Positions 1 through 5,959 of a stretch of 14,608 nt of DNA are shown here, piece after piece; the first letter of the stretch is position 1, and the number at the start of each line of letters is the position of its first letter. The stretch comes from Treponema sp. (lineage in GTDB: Bacteria > Spirochaetota > Spirochaetia > Treponematales > Breznakiellaceae), in the NCBI GenBank assembly GCA_031266095.1, contig JAISBR010000110.1:1-14608 (forward strand), in the 5' to 3' direction. Under the pieces are notes generated by a model. The model ran no database searches. It was not told the origin of the DNA and was given only the letters and a program-made list of their open reading frames with translations. The position numbers and the translations under genes were made by a program.

Positions 1-72
1 CCGCAGATTCCCCCACGCCCGCCGGGGATCTTCTATCCTCTCTACTTTTTCTTTCAGTCTTGCTATGTCCAT
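1..72 (-). CDS. Transposase N-terminus, ISAs1-like (partial)
   Basis: Only the first 24 codons are in the window; the gene continues beyond base 1. The peptide reads MDIARLKEKVERIEDPRRAW followed by GNLR. An early '(I/L)xDPRRxxGxxRH' block is characteristic of the N-terminal domain (DDE_Tnp_1-associated) of ISAs1-type DDE transposases, which cut and join the ends of their own insertion sequence. The ATG at 72-70 is supported by an in-frame TAA 15 nt upstream of it; the ribosome site is weak (AGATAGGG region). No catalytic residues are visible because they lie outside the window, so intactness cannot be judged. It could also belong to another family with a similar N-terminus. Confidence 0.6.
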   Translation of the reverse strand, partial: MDIARLKEKVERIEDPRRAWGNLR

Positions 73-138
73 ATCCCTATCTTCGGGTTATGGCTTCTTT
101 ATCTTCAACCTACATTAAAGGTAAATGCAGTCACCCTG
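1..138 (-). mobile_element. Probable end of an ISAs1-like insertion sequence (truncated by window edge)
   Basis: The edge-truncated transposase start at 72 is preceded on the minus strand by a non-coding stretch whose likely outer end lies at 138, where the minus strand reads CAGGGTGACTGCATTTAC. A CAGGG-type terminus is what I would expect for this kind of element, but I recall the family ends only loosely, and the other terminus is outside the window, so neither the inverted repeat nor a target duplication can be verified. If the end is correct, a target duplication would begin at 139. Confidence 0.45.
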
Positions 139-159
139 GGAGTAAGGCGGTAATGTAGG

Positions 160-188
160 CAGACACCCCCGGCTTTATGTGGTATACT
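160..188 (+). promoter_or_regulatory. Candidate sigma70-type promoter for creD
   Basis: CAGACA (160-165) and TATACT (183-188) are separated by 17 bp. The -10 is good and the -35 matches 4 of 6 consensus positions. It lies between the presumed IS end and the palindromic repeats, so a transcript would carry about 210 nt of repeat-rich leader before creD. Moderate to weak evidence. Confidence 0.3.
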
Positions 189-221
189 ATGGAGGCTTTT
201 CGGGAACCGGATTATTCGAAA

Positions 222-295
222 GTCTGGTTTAATACCCCGAGGCTTGCCTCGGCTCAAACAACGTAACGCCTACAAAATGTGGTATTAAACCAGAC
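222..295 (+). repeat. Palindromic element with 15-bp terminal inverted repeats
   Basis: GTCTGGTTTAATACC (222-236) and GGTATTAAACCAGAC (281-295) are perfect reverse complements. Just inside the left arm is a second hairpin, CCGAGG-CTTG-CCTCGG (237-252). A related element with GGTTTAATACC/GGTATTAAACC ends lies at 3779-3849 on the other strand. No coding capacity is apparent. It looks like a MITE- or REP-type intergenic unit. Confidence 0.75.
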
Positions 296-300
296 GGTAT

Positions 301-383
301 AATAAACTTCCTGTCGAACGAGCCTCCGTTCAAGCAACGGCAACGCTAATGATACCGCGTGGCTTGCCTCGCGGAGGCTCATC
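301..383 (+). repeat. Dispersed palindromic repeat, copy A
   Basis: This 83-bp unit runs from AATAAACTTCCTG to CGGAGGCTCATC and is closely matched by the reverse complement of 3596-3674. Internally GAGCCTCCG (320-328) pairs with CGGAGGCTC (372-380), enclosing a second hairpin near 355-373. It ends 24 nt before the creD start codon, so the creD ribosome site lies just beyond it. Confidence 0.8.
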
Positions 384-407
384 AGGTAAGGATAAGGAGA
401 TACCATT

Positions 408-1772
408 ATGAGTGATGTTAAACACCCGTTTTTTAAAAAGTTTACCCAGGGTTACACGTTCAAAGTGTTGATGCTGCTGGTTCTGGTACTGCTGCTCCTC
501 ATCCCGTTGAACATGATCCGGGGGCTGGTATACGAGCGGGGAAGGACCGCCGCCTCCGCCGAATCGGACATTATGGAAGCCTGGGGAAAGCAGCTTATCG
601 CGGCGGGTCCTGTCATTGTGATCCCCGGAACCAGAACCGAGGAACATCGTACTATAACGGAGAAGGAGGGAGAAAAGACCGAGATCGTCAGGAGCCCCTT
701 TACCCTGGTGATAAGCCCCAAGGAACTGAACATTGACGGCGTTTTCAAAACCGAGGTGCGGAAACGGGGTATCTTTTCGGTGCCGCTCTTTTACGGGACC
801 CTCAGGCTGAGCGGCAGCTTTGATCCGGCTATGGCGCTTTTAGAGCTGCTGCCCAATGAAAGCGTCTCCCTTAACCAGGCGGAACTTGTTATCGCTCTTT
901 CCAGTCAGAAGGGGATACGAAAGATAAATACTTCCAACTGGGACGAGGAGGAACTCTTTTTTCGGCCCGGAAACCGGGGGCATGGCCTTTTTAAGCGCGG
1001 CTCCGATTCTTCGGGCAGCGGCATTTACGCGGCCCTGCCCGATTTCGAAAATAAGGAAGCGGTCTTTAATATCGGTATCGAAATCCAGGGGGGCCAGTTT
1101 ATCCGTTTCCTCCCCATGGGCCAGGATACCCGGGTAACTATTTCTTCGGATTGGCCTTCTCCTTCTTTTCAGGGCGCCTTCCTGCCCGGCGAGTCCAGCG
1201 TCAGCAGTACTGAATTCCAGGCGATCTGGAATATCAGCTATCTAAGCCGGGATATTCCTCTTTTCCTGAAGAAAACCCCCGATGCCAATTCTGATTACGG
1301 GAATTCGCTTTTCGGGGTGGATTTTTTCCGCAATATTGACACATACGCCCTGAATACCAGGGCGGTTAAGTACGCGATCCTTTTCCTCATCGTCCCCTTT
1401 TTGACCCTGTTCCTGCTTGAAATATTTACGCAGAGAAAGATACATCCCGTACCGTACCTGCTTTCCGGCATTGGCAACGCGGTTTTTTACCTGTTGCTCC
1501 TCTCCCTTTCGGAACAGCTGCCGTTCCACACGGCTTACCTTGCGGCGGCGGCGGCGGTAACGGTAATGCTAAGCCTCTATTCCCGTTCATTGCTGCCCTC
1601 CTGGAATAAAAGCTGGTACATGGGGCTGGTGGTAACTATTTCCTATATTCTTCTTTACGCGGTTCTTAACGCTGAATCCTACGCCCTGCTTATCGGTTCT
1701 GTGGGTACTTTCGCGATCATCGCCCTGGTTATGTTTCTTACCCGGCGGCTTAACTGGTATGGGGAAGGGTAA
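408..1772 (+). CDS. creD: CreD-like inner membrane protein
   Basis: This 454-residue protein has the size of the CreD family (about 450). One membrane segment lies near residues 18-38, a large extracytoplasmic beta-rich region at about 40-315, and five segments at about 322-340, 350-369, 375-391, 404-421 and 425-445. The block FYLLLLSLSEQLPFHTAYL in the second and third C-terminal segments is the most recognisable CreD signature. In enterobacteria creD belongs to the CreBC regulon and affects envelope integrity and beta-lactam or colicin tolerance; its biochemical role is unknown. No creBC genes are adjacent here. The ATG is preceded by AAGGAG with 8 nt spacing. It stands alone on the plus strand, is convergent with rplS, and follows two palindromic repeats. 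Confidence 0.85.
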   Translation: MSDVKHPFFKKFTQGYTFKVLMLLVLVLLLLIPLNMIRGLVYERGRTAASAESDIMEAWGKQLIAAGPVIVIPGTRTEEHRTITEKEGEKTEIVRSPFTLVISPKELNIDGVFKTEVRKRGIFSVPLFYGTLRLSGSFDPAMALLELLPNESVSLNQAELVIALSSQKGIRKINTSNWDEEELFFRPGNRGHGLFKRGSDSSGSGIYAALPDFENKEAVFNIGIEIQGGQFIRFLPMGQDTRVTISSDWPSPSFQGAFLPGESSVSSTEFQAIWNISYLSRDIPLFLKKTPDANSDYGNSLFGVDFFRNIDTYALNTRAVKYAILFLIVPFLTLFLLEIFTQRKIHPVPYLLSGIGNAVFYLLLLSLSEQLPFHTAYLAAAAAVTVMLSLYSRSLLPSWNKSWYMGLVVTISYILLYAVLNAESYALLIGSVGTFAIIALVMFLTRRLNWYGEG

Positions 1773-1780
1773 TATATTCA

Positions 1781-1812
1781 GAGGCTCTTTCAAAACTTCA
1801 GTTTTGAAAGAG
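1781..1812. terminator. Hairpin between convergent creD and rplS (repeat family)
   Basis: CTCTTTCAAAACT (1785-1797) and AGTTTTGAAAGAG (1800-1812) form a perfect 13-bp inverted repeat between two convergent genes, so it could stop transcripts from both sides. Neither side has a U-run, so it is not a canonical intrinsic terminator. The 32 bp 1781-1812 recur at 11189-11220 (opposite strand) with two mismatches, so this is a dispersed repeat. Confidence 0.6.
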
Positions 1813-1834
1813 TAGTCTTAAGCGCAACAGGCTC

Positions 1835-2233
1835 TTAGCTTTGTACAAGTCCGGTATCCGGCGCTTTGGCGGCGGGTTTGGCGCTTTTCTTGGTGATAAG
1901 TTCTTTGATCTTAGCGCCTTTGCCGATCTTTTCCCGGATGTAGTAGAGCTTGGCCCGCCGGACCCTGCCGGGGCGCACCACTTCGACCTTGACGATCCGG
2001 GGGGAATGCAGGGGAAATACCCGTTCAACGCCTACGCCGTAGGAATTTTTCCGCACCATAAAGGTTTTGCCGATACGAGAATTCTTCATAGCGATAACCA
2101 GGCCTTCGTAGATCTGGACCCGTTCGTTCTTGCCTTCAACGATCTTAAAATACACCTTAACGGTATCCCCGACTTTGAAATTACCGGGTTCAGATTTCAT
2201 CTGGGCGGCTTCAATAGCCTTAATTTCATTCAT
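1835..2233 (-). CDS. rplS: Ribosomal protein L19
   Basis: Bacterial L19 of the 50S subunit, at the subunit interface. The protein has 132 residues. The core shows the family pattern: [16 protein letters not shown] near residues 19-34, [15 protein letters not shown] after it, and [10 protein letters not shown] then [10 protein letters not shown] further on. The C-terminal 20 residues or so (after KELITKK) are an Ala/Pro-rich tail of the kind that varies between species. The ATG at 2233 overlaps the end of trmD by 8 nt and its AAGGAG lies inside trmD, so the two are translationally coupled. It is the last gene of the rpsP operon; its stop is followed by a dispersed hairpin. Confidence 0.97.
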   Translation of the reverse strand: MNEIKAIEAAQMKSEPGNFKVGDTVKVYFKIVEGKNERVQIYEGLVIAMKNSRIGKTFMVRKNSYGVGVERVFPLHSPRIVKVEVVRPGRVRRAKLYYIREKIGKGAKIKELITKKSAKPAAKAPDTGLVQS

Positions 2234-3008
2234 TTTTTATTTCTCCTTTGGCTTCCGCTGAGGCCTGACTGTCTATAATACTCTCTGTTTCCCCGCTAAA
2301 GAGTCTCAATTCCCCGCCCTGCCGGATCAGATCCGGGCGCAGCCGCAGAGTCTTTTCGACCCGCTTCTCAAGGCGCCAACGACGGATTTTTTCATGGTGC
2401 CCCGAAAGCAAAACATCAGGGACTTTTATCGTATCATAAACTTCCGGGCGTGTATACTGGGGATACTCCAAAAGTCCGCCGGAAAAACTTTCCTCCTCAA
2501 GGGACTCCGTGCTTATCACCCGATCCACCAGCCGGTAAGTAGCGTCGATGATCACCAGGGCCGCCGCCTCCCCCGAAGACAGCACATAATCGCCGATGGA
2601 AATCTCATCATCCACATAGAGATCGATGATCCGCTGATCAATACCTTCGTAACGGCCGCAGAGCAAGACCAGTTCCGGCTCGGCGGCCAACTTCCGCGCC
2701 ATGGCCTGGTCAAAAGGCCGGCCCGAAGGGGAAAGGTAGATCACCCTCGGACGATCCGCGGCGGAAGTTTTTTTTCTTACCGCACCCGCCGCCTCAAGCG
2801 CCCGCCCCAGTGGTTCGGGCAGCATCAACATTCCGGGACCGCCGCCGTAGGGCGCGTCATCGCAGGTTTTGTGCCTGTCCAGGGCAAAATCCCGGATATT
2901 TACAGCCCGGTACTCAATAACGCCTCGTTTTATCGCCTTAGCCATAATGGAATTGCTGAAAAACACATCGGTTATTTCAGGAAAAAGGGTCACTACCGTG
3001 TATTTCAT
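2226..3008 (-). CDS. trmD: tRNA (guanine-N1)-methyltransferase TrmD
   Basis: SPOUT-class enzyme that methylates G37 at N1 in tRNAs with G36, using S-adenosylmethionine, and prevents +1 frameshifting. With the ATG at 3008 it has 260 residues, typical for the family. This ATG forms an ATGA overlap with the rimM stop, which favours it over the longer frame starting at 3020. Visible motifs are [11 protein letters not shown] (52-62), the knot sequence [12 protein letters not shown] (115-126), [11 protein letters not shown] (137-147) and [13 protein letters not shown] (178-190). Where most relatives have the catalytic Asp of the 'EDSF' motif, this protein has Glu173 (EEESF, 171-175). It lies between rimM and rplS, overlapping both. 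Confidence 0.96.
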   Translation of the reverse strand: MKYTVVTLFPEITDVFFSNSIMAKAIKRGVIEYRAVNIRDFALDRHKTCDDAPYGGGPGMLMLPEPLGRALEAAGAVRKKTSAADRPRVIYLSPSGRPFDQAMARKLAAEPELVLLCGRYEGIDQRIIDLYVDDEISIGDYVLSSGEAAALVIIDATYRLVDRVISTESLEEESFSGGLLEYPQYTRPEVYDTIKVPDVLLSGHHEKIRRWRLEKRVEKTLRLRPDLIRQGGELRLFSGETESIIDSQASAEAKGEIKNE

Positions 3009-3547
3009 TCCAAAATCCACCGGTTAATGAGTACCACCTGTCCCTCTTCGGGGCTAATCCTGGTAAAAAATTCCCGCCGGAAGGGAACCAGCCTCAATTC
3101 TCCGTCAGTGGTTTTGCCTTCTACGGTATGTCCATCATCTGGAGAAAGCATGATCTCCACAAGGTCTCCGCCGCCGCCCTCTATAATATATGTGATATGG
3201 CCCAGTATTTCCCCACCTTCGTCCATCACCACAAGCCCCCGCAGATCCTCAACGTAGAATTCGTCCCGGCCCAGGGGACTGGCCTGTTCCCGGTCCACCA
3301 ACAGTTCAGCGCCGCGCAGGGTTCCCGCCGCCTCGGGGCTGTCTATCCCGGCAAATTTCATCAAAACAACGGGGGGGGAGGGGGCGCTTTCCTCTATTTG
3401 CAGTGCCCGTTCTTTCCCGGCCTGGCGGACAACAAGCGACCGGAGCGTTAACAGGTGCTCGATATCACCCGAGAAAGGGCGGACTTTCACAAAGCCTTTA
3501 AGGCCGAAGGGGGCGCCGGCAAGGCCGATTATAAATCTTTCCGTCAA
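3005..3547 (-). CDS. rimM: Ribosome maturation factor RimM
   Basis: RimM binds S19 and assists 30S head assembly. The protein has 180 residues and the usual two parts: an N-terminal beta-barrel beginning FIIGLAGAPFGLKGFVKVRP (residues 5-24) and a C-terminal PRC barrel beginning near EFYVEDLRGLVV (about 97-108). The C-terminus VPFRREFFTRI...VVLINRWIL is typical. The start is TTG at 3547. The next upstream in-frame stop is only about 12 codons away with no ATG, GTG or TTG between, and GAGG lies 6 nt before TTG, so TTG is the only reasonable choice. The stop overlaps the trmD start (ATGA). The 342 bp upstream are filled with palindromic repeats instead of the usual short junction to khpA. Confidence 0.94.
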   Translation of the reverse strand: MTERFIIGLAGAPFGLKGFVKVRPFSGDIEHLLTLRSLVVRQAGKERALQIEESAPSPPVVLMKFAGIDSPEAAGTLRGAELLVDREQASPLGRDEFYVEDLRGLVVMDEGGEILGHITYIIEGGGGDLVEIMLSPDDGHTVEGKTTDGELRLVPFRREFFTRISPEEGQVVLINRWILE

Positions 3548-3595
3548 TTTCCGCCTCTCCCGAATTCTGAGGTTCCCTTCTTACAATGAAAGCGG

Positions 3596-3674
3596 GATGA
3601 GCCTCCGCGGAGCTCCGCGGTATCTTTAGCTTCGCCGTTGTTCGAGCGGAGGCTCGTTCGAGAGGAAGTTTATT
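3596..3674 (-). repeat. Dispersed palindromic repeat, copy B
   Basis: Read on the minus strand this matches 301-383, starting AATAAACTTCCTC and ending CGGAGGCTCATC, with a few substitutions and a 4-nt shorter inner loop. Outer arms are CGGAGGCTC (3647-3655, plus strand) and GAGCCTCCG (3599-3607). The inner hairpin is the perfect 16-bp palindrome CCGCGGAGCTCCGCGG (3605-3620). As at copy A, a gene start (rimM) lies just downstream, here about 48 nt away. Confidence 0.8.
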
Positions 3675-3680
3675 CGCAAC

Positions 3681-3745
3681 GGGGTCTAATACCCCGCCCT
3701 TCAGGGCGAGGAGGTTCATTTGAGCCGGAGCAGAGCTCGGACCTC
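3681..3745. repeat. Cluster of short hairpins in the khpA-rimM gap
   Basis: Three structures lie side by side. GGGGTCTAATACCCC (3681-3694 region) is near-palindromic and resembles the terminal arms of the 222-295 element. CGCCCT-TC-AGGGCG (3695-3708) is a perfect hairpin. GAGGT (3711-3715) pairs with ACCTC (3741-3745) around GAGC-AGA-GCTC (3728-3738). No gene is seen in 3548-3889; the short open frame across it has no coding character. Confidence 0.6.
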
Positions 3746-3778
3746 CAGGGCATGTTATTCTCCCGAGGTAATGTATTC

Positions 3779-3849
3779 GGGGTTTAATACCTTTTTTAAC
3801 CGCCCTGAAGCTCTCCCGCCGAAAGGCGGGTTCTTGGGTATTAAACCCC
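3779..3849 (-). repeat. Palindromic element with 13-bp terminal inverted repeats
   Basis: GGGGTTTAATACC (3779-3791) and GGTATTAAACCCC (3837-3849) are perfect reverse complements. Inside is the hairpin CCCGCC-GAAA-GGCGGG (3815-3830), whose loop is of the GNRA kind if transcribed from the plus strand. Its ends and layout match 222-295, so both belong to one family. Together with 3596-3745 it fills the gap between khpA and rimM. Confidence 0.72.
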
Positions 3850-3889
3850 TCAGCACGAATAAAACCCCAAAACCCAAAACTTCCAGGTC

Positions 3890-4123
3890 TTAGTCCAGTA
3901 TTTCCAGTACCGTATGCTTGCCGGTTTTGGCGGTGGCCGCCTGCAGCACGGTTCGGATAGCTTTGGCAATCCGGCCATGTTTGCCGATTACTTTACCGAT
4001 GTCATCTTCGGCGACCCGGAGTTCTAAAATAGTAGACTTTTCACCCTCTACTACGGCAACCTGTACCTGAGCAGGATCATCCACCAGAGACTTCGCGATA
4101 TATTCAACCAGATCTTTTTCCAT
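3890..4123 (-). CDS. khpA: KH-domain RNA-binding protein KhpA
   Basis: A single-KH-domain protein of 77 residues, the usual size for KhpA (YlqC). The KH loop VIGKHGRIAKAIR (residues 45-57) carries the GxxG motif as GKHG (47-50). In Gram-positive bacteria KhpA pairs with KhpB and binds many RNAs, affecting cell elongation and division; the role in spirochaetes is inferred only by homology and position. The ATG at 4123 is preferred over the one at 4138 because AAAGGTG lies 6-7 nt upstream of it and the resulting N-terminus MEKDLVEYIAKSLVDDP is standard. It follows rpsP by 63 nt, in the position seen in many bacteria between rpsP and rimM. Confidence 0.93.
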   Translation of the reverse strand: MEKDLVEYIAKSLVDDPAQVQVAVVEGEKSTILELRVAEDDIGKVIGKHGRIAKAIRTVLQAATAKTGKHTVLEILD

Positions 4124-4186
4124 ATTCACACCTTTCATCCTCAGCCGGCCGTCCAGCCGTCACCGTTAATGGTTTCGCAAAGACCG

Positions 4187-4438
4187 CTATTTTATGGCGA
4201 TATTCTTTTTATTGAAAATCCTGCGTACCGTGTCGGTTACGGTAGCGCCCTTCGCAAGCCAGACCTTAGCCTTCTCTGCGTTAAAGTTGATCTGCTTTTC
4301 CTCAGTTTCAATGGGGTGATAGTACCCCAGTTCCTCAATGGTTTTCCCATCCCGGGGATCCCGCTTATCCATAACCACAATGCGGTAATAGGGGCGTTTT
4401 TTTGTTCCGAACTTCTTGAGCCGTATTCTGACGCTCAT
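4187..4438 (-). CDS. rpsP: Ribosomal protein S16
   Basis: 30S subunit protein S16, 83 residues. The N-terminus MSVRIRLKKFGTKKRPYYRI and the block DGKTIEELGYYHP are diagnostic, and the tail KGATVTDTVRRIFNKKNI fits the family. An in-frame GTG directly precedes the ATG, but AGGAGG is 4 nt from the ATG and would be too close to the GTG, so the ATG at 4438 is chosen. It is the first gene after a strong promoter-like sequence in the 171-bp ffh-rpsP gap, with a leader of about 80 nt, so it probably heads a transcript rpsP-khpA-rimM-trmD-rplS in addition to any read-through from ffh. Confidence 0.96.
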   Translation of the reverse strand: MSVRIRLKKFGTKKRPYYRIVVMDKRDPRDGKTIEELGYYHPIETEEKQINFNAEKAKVWLAKGATVTDTVRRIFNKKNIAIK

Positions 4439-4498
4439 CACTCCTCCTCAATATATGAAACTTCCAAAATCCAACTTTTGGCAGTCTTTTTGCGAAAA

Positions 4499-4518
4499 CT
4501 GTATTCTCCATAATACAG
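4499..4518 (-). promoter_or_regulatory. 5'-terminal hairpin in the rpsP leader
   Basis: On the minus strand CTGTATT-ATGGAG-AATACAG is a 7-bp hairpin with a 6-nt loop, followed by TTTT. If transcription starts where the upstream promoter predicts (about 4519-4520), the hairpin begins within 1-2 nt of the mRNA 5' end. Such hairpins can protect mRNA from 5'-end-dependent decay. A weak attenuator is the alternative; the stem is AT-rich and short for that. Confidence 0.4.
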
Positions 4519-4526
4519 CGATCTTA

Positions 4527-4556
4527 ATTATATATAAAGTGAAGACTATTCGTCAA
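4527..4556 (-). promoter_or_regulatory. Sigma70-type promoter before rpsP
   Basis: On the minus strand TTGACG (4556-4551) and a perfect TATAAT (4532-4527) are separated by 18 bp. This is the best promoter-like sequence in the window and lies in the ffh-rpsP gap. It would make the ribosomal part of the cluster independent of the gpsA promoter. Confidence 0.7.
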
Positions 4557-4609
4557 TGCCCCGAATTACGCTACGTTAAATCTAGCCAGAGCGGAACAGA
4601 ATTGCCCTC

Positions 4610-5959
4610 TTACCACATGCCCTTTGGCATCTGCATACCGGGATTTTTTCCCAGCTTCGTCATTTTTTTCATCATACTCCGCATCTTTTCGAATTTTTTA
4701 ATCAGCCGGGCTACCTCGGCTACCGAGGTGCCTGAACCGCGGGCTATGCGGCCGCGGCGGGAAGGACCGATGATGAGATGGTTGGCCCGCTCTTTGCGGG
4801 TCATGGACGAGAGGATCACTTCCTGCCGCTTGAGGTCTGCCTTGTCGATATCATCTTCGCTTATCCGGCCCTGCATACCGGGGATCATTTCCACCATAGA
4901 TTGCAGAGAACCCATTTTCTTTACCGCCCTAAGCTGATTAAGCCAATCTTCCAGGGTAAGGGTTTCCCGCTCTAATTTTTCCCGGAGCTCAAGGGCTTCT
5001 TCCTGATCGATGACCTCCTGGGCTTTTTCCACCAGGCTTACTACATCACCCATGCCCAGGATGCGGCCGGCGATTCTATCCGGGTGGAAAAGTTCAAAGT
5101 CTTCAGGCTTCTCGCCGGTTCCCACGAACTTGAGCGGCTTGCCGGTGATGGTTTTAAGAGAGAGAGCCGCGCCGCCCCTGGTATCGGAATCGAACTTGGT
5201 GAGGATCACCCCGGTGAGGCCTATTTTTTCGTCAAAAGTTTTGGCGATATCCACGGCGGACTGGCCGGTCATGGCATCCGCCACCAGGAGCAGTTCATCG
5301 GGGCCGGCGGCGTCCTTAAGCCGGGAAAGTTCCGCCATCATAGGCTCGTCGATCTGAAGGCGGCCGGTGGTGTCGATTATCAGGGTGTCTATGAGGTTTT
5401 GCCTGGCCCAGGCAAGGGCGTTACGGTACACCTTGACGCTGTCCTGGGCGCCGTCTTCCTTATGGACCGGCACTCCGATTTGGCCGCCTAAAACCACCAG
5501 CTGTTCCATAGCTGCGGGACGCACCAGGTCACAGGCCACGAGCAGGGGCTTGCGGCCTTCCTTTTTGAGGCGCAGTGCCAGCTTAGCGGAACTGGTGGTC
5601 TTGCCCGAACCTTGCAGGCCCAGCATGAGTACCGAAGAAACTACATCCGGCCCCCGCAGCTTGAGGGCCTGGCCCGCAGCGCCGTCGGGTCCGGCATCGC
5701 CCAAGAACGAAACCAGTTTGTCGTAGACGATTTTGACGAACTGCTGTCCAGGGTCCACCGAGCGGAGTACCTTTTCGCCCTTGGCTTCCGCAATGATGGA
5801 ATTGACAAAACGGCGTACCACCCGGAGGTTCACGTCCGCTTCCAGCAGGGCAATCTTAATGGCGTCTACCGCGTCTTCGATATTTTTTTCGGTAATGGCG
5901 GATTTACCCGTCACAAAACGCAGGGCGTCGGTGACCTTCTGGGTTAATTTATCAAACAC
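4610..5959 (-). CDS. ffh: Signal recognition particle GTPase Ffh (SRP54)
   Basis: Ffh binds signal sequences and 4.5S RNA and delivers ribosomes making membrane or exported proteins to FtsY. The 449 residues have the family's length and order: N domain (1-90), G domain with the P-loop GLQGSGKTT (114-122), DTTGR (196-200) and TKFD (254-257), then the methionine-rich M domain (about 330-449) with the RNA-binding stretch SRRGRIARGSGTSVAEVARL. The start is GTG at 5959. It overlaps the end of the upstream GGDEF gene by 8 nt, and its AAGGAG lies within that gene, so translation of ffh is probably coupled to it. Placing two cyclase genes directly before ffh is not the usual arrangement. Confidence 0.97.
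   Translation of the reverse strand: MFDKLTQKVTDALRFVTGKSAITEKNIEDAVDAIKIALLEADVNLRVVRRFVNSIIAEAKGEKVLRSVDPGQQFVKIVYDKLVSFLGDAGPDGAAGQALKLRGPDVVSSVLMLGLQGSGKTTSSAKLALRLKKEGRKPLLVACDLVRPAAMEQLVVLGGQIGVPVHKEDGAQDSVKVYRNALAWARQNLIDTLIIDTTGRLQIDEPMMAELSRLKDAAGPDELLLVADAMTGQSAVDIAKTFDEKIGLTGVILTKFDSDTRGGAALSLKTITGKPLKFVGTGEKPEDFELFHPDRIAGRILGMGDVVSLVEKAQEVIDQEEALELREKLERETLTLEDWLNQLRAVKKMGSLQSMVEMIPGMQGRISEDDIDKADLKRQEVILSSMTRKERANHLIIGPSRRGRIARGSGTSVAEVARLIKKFEKMRSMMKKMTKLGKNPGMQMPKGMW

Noticed and set aside
298..303. TATAAT in front of creD as a promoter -10
   Set aside because: No acceptable -35 at 16-18 bp; the hexamer arises at the junction of two repeat units.
1781..1812. Canonical Rho-independent terminator after creD/rplS
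   Set aside because: The stem is perfect but no U-run follows on either strand, so I list it only as a hairpin with possible terminator function.
2394..3257. A 287-codon open frame on the plus strand across trmD and rimM
   Set aside because: Antisense to two well-identified genes, with no motif or ribosome site.
3498..3719. A 73-codon minus-strand frame in the khpA-rimM gap
   Set aside because: It consists of palindromic repeat sequence and runs into the rimM start in another frame; no coding character.
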